The position numbers and the translations under genes are program-made. The notes below the pieces were generated by a model. That model saw only the letters and a program-made list of their open reading frames with translations, was not told the origin of the DNA and ran no database searches. Of a stretch of 64,000 nt of DNA, positions 63,737 to 64,000 are shown piece by piece; the first letter of the stretch is position 1, and each line of letters starts with the position of its first letter. Location: NCBI GenBank assembly GCA_902706205.1, contig CACSKA010000009.1, positions 62,001 to 126,000 on the forward strand. The letters run 5' to 3'. The DNA is from Chryseobacterium sp. 18061. GTDB lineage: Bacteria > Pseudomonadota > Gammaproteobacteria > Enterobacterales > Enterobacteriaceae.

Positions 63737-64000
63737 TTAATCCTCTTGTAAGGAAAAGCAGGCGCGTAAACGGGGGTTGCTAAGCAGCCACCAGAGAGCA
63801 AAGCCGTCCACAATGACCAGCGCCAGACCCATACCGCTCAGCGGTTCGCCCTGCCACCACAGCAGCGGTTGCCAGAATAACAGCACCAGCTGCGCGAGAA
63901 TAAGTATCCAGCGCATCAGCGGCCACAGACGTGGAAGCTGGTGTCGCCGCCCGCTCAGGAGAAAGGCGAGTACCGCAGGGATGCCGGGCAGCAGGCCAAT
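63737..64000 (-). CDS. yfeZ: Inner-membrane protein YfeZ, 3' part (5' end off window)
   Basis: The last 87 codons of a gene that begins outside the window. The translation runs IGLLPGIPAVLAFLLSGRR at the edge, then two hydrophobic segments (WILILAQLVLLFW and GLALVIVDGFALWWLL), then FSLQED and TAA at 63737. It matches YfeZ, which precedes yfeY and yfeX in E. coli in the same order. Function unknown. Confidence 0.88.
   Translation of the reverse strand: MGLLPGIPAVLAFLLSGRRHQLPRLWPLMRWILILAQLVLLFWQPLLWWQGEPLSGMGLALVIVDGFALWWLLSNPRLRACFSLQED

Overview
The window is chromosomal DNA of a motile member of the Enterobacteriaceae, close to Enterobacter/Lelliottia. The backbone genes (alaC-ypdAB-glk-yfeO, ypeC-mntH-nupC-pdeA, tRNA-Ala x2, yfeCD-gltX, tRNA-Val x3/tRNA-Lys, yfeR-yfeH, ypeB-ligA-zipA-cysZ-cysK, ptsHI-crr, pdxK, cysM, cysPUWA, yfeXYZ) follow the E. 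coli K-12 order closely. Extra genes such as ipdC, a GH78 rhamnosidase locus and a tartrate-type cluster are of the kind found in Enterobacter-like genera. The genus is inferred from protein similarity as I remember it, not from a search.

Region 1 (1-10.5 kb) is an integrated element. It has a P4-alpha-like primase/helicase whose 5' part lies off the window, a patch of short GGTAGGG-type repeats behind it, and an opposing gene block. That block holds a type IB restriction-modification system (hsdR, hsdM, hsdS), a RecB-type nuclease with a possible PUA/EVE-like C-terminal domain, an ankyrin-repeat protein and a small unknown protein. The right edge is marked by a 23-base near-copy of the 3' end of tRNA-Arg argW, which fits argW lying to the left of the window.

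Region 2 (10.6-17.4 kb) is accessory. It contains LysR, a D-tartrate dehydratase-like enolase-superfamily enzyme, an FAH-family hydrolase broken by an in-frame amber codon, and an ACS-type MFS transporter, which together look like a hydroxy-dicarboxylate utilisation locus. A DUF1294 protein, a truncated CDP-glycerol glycerophosphotransferase remnant and an outer-membrane beta-barrel follow.

Region 3 (17.8-49.3 kb) is mostly core. Small membrane protein ypdK, alaC, the pyruvate-sensing YpdA/YpdB pair and glucokinase come first, followed by the CLC-like YfeO, indolepyruvate decarboxylase with a TyrR-type box, an aldo/keto reductase, ypeC, mntH (MntR and Fur boxes) and nupC. After these lie a c-di-GMP phosphodiesterase, two tRNA clusters with near-consensus promoters, an FlxA-like gene behind a sigma-28-type promoter, and the ligA-zipA-cysZ-cysK-pts stretch. 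CysK/CysZ, the cysPUWA sulfate/thiosulfate importer and CysM together form cysteine assimilation; PdxK, coded directly behind CysM, makes the PLP that CysM needs.

Region 4 (49.3-64 kb): a rhamnoside utilisation locus (AraC, MFS, GH78 alpha-L-rhamnosidase) sits between cysA and cysM. Beyond cysP, nudI is followed by an orphan type VI secretion lipase/immunity pair, and the last 137 bp of nudI is repeated on the far side of that pair. The window ends in yfeX, yfeY and the 3' part of yfeZ.
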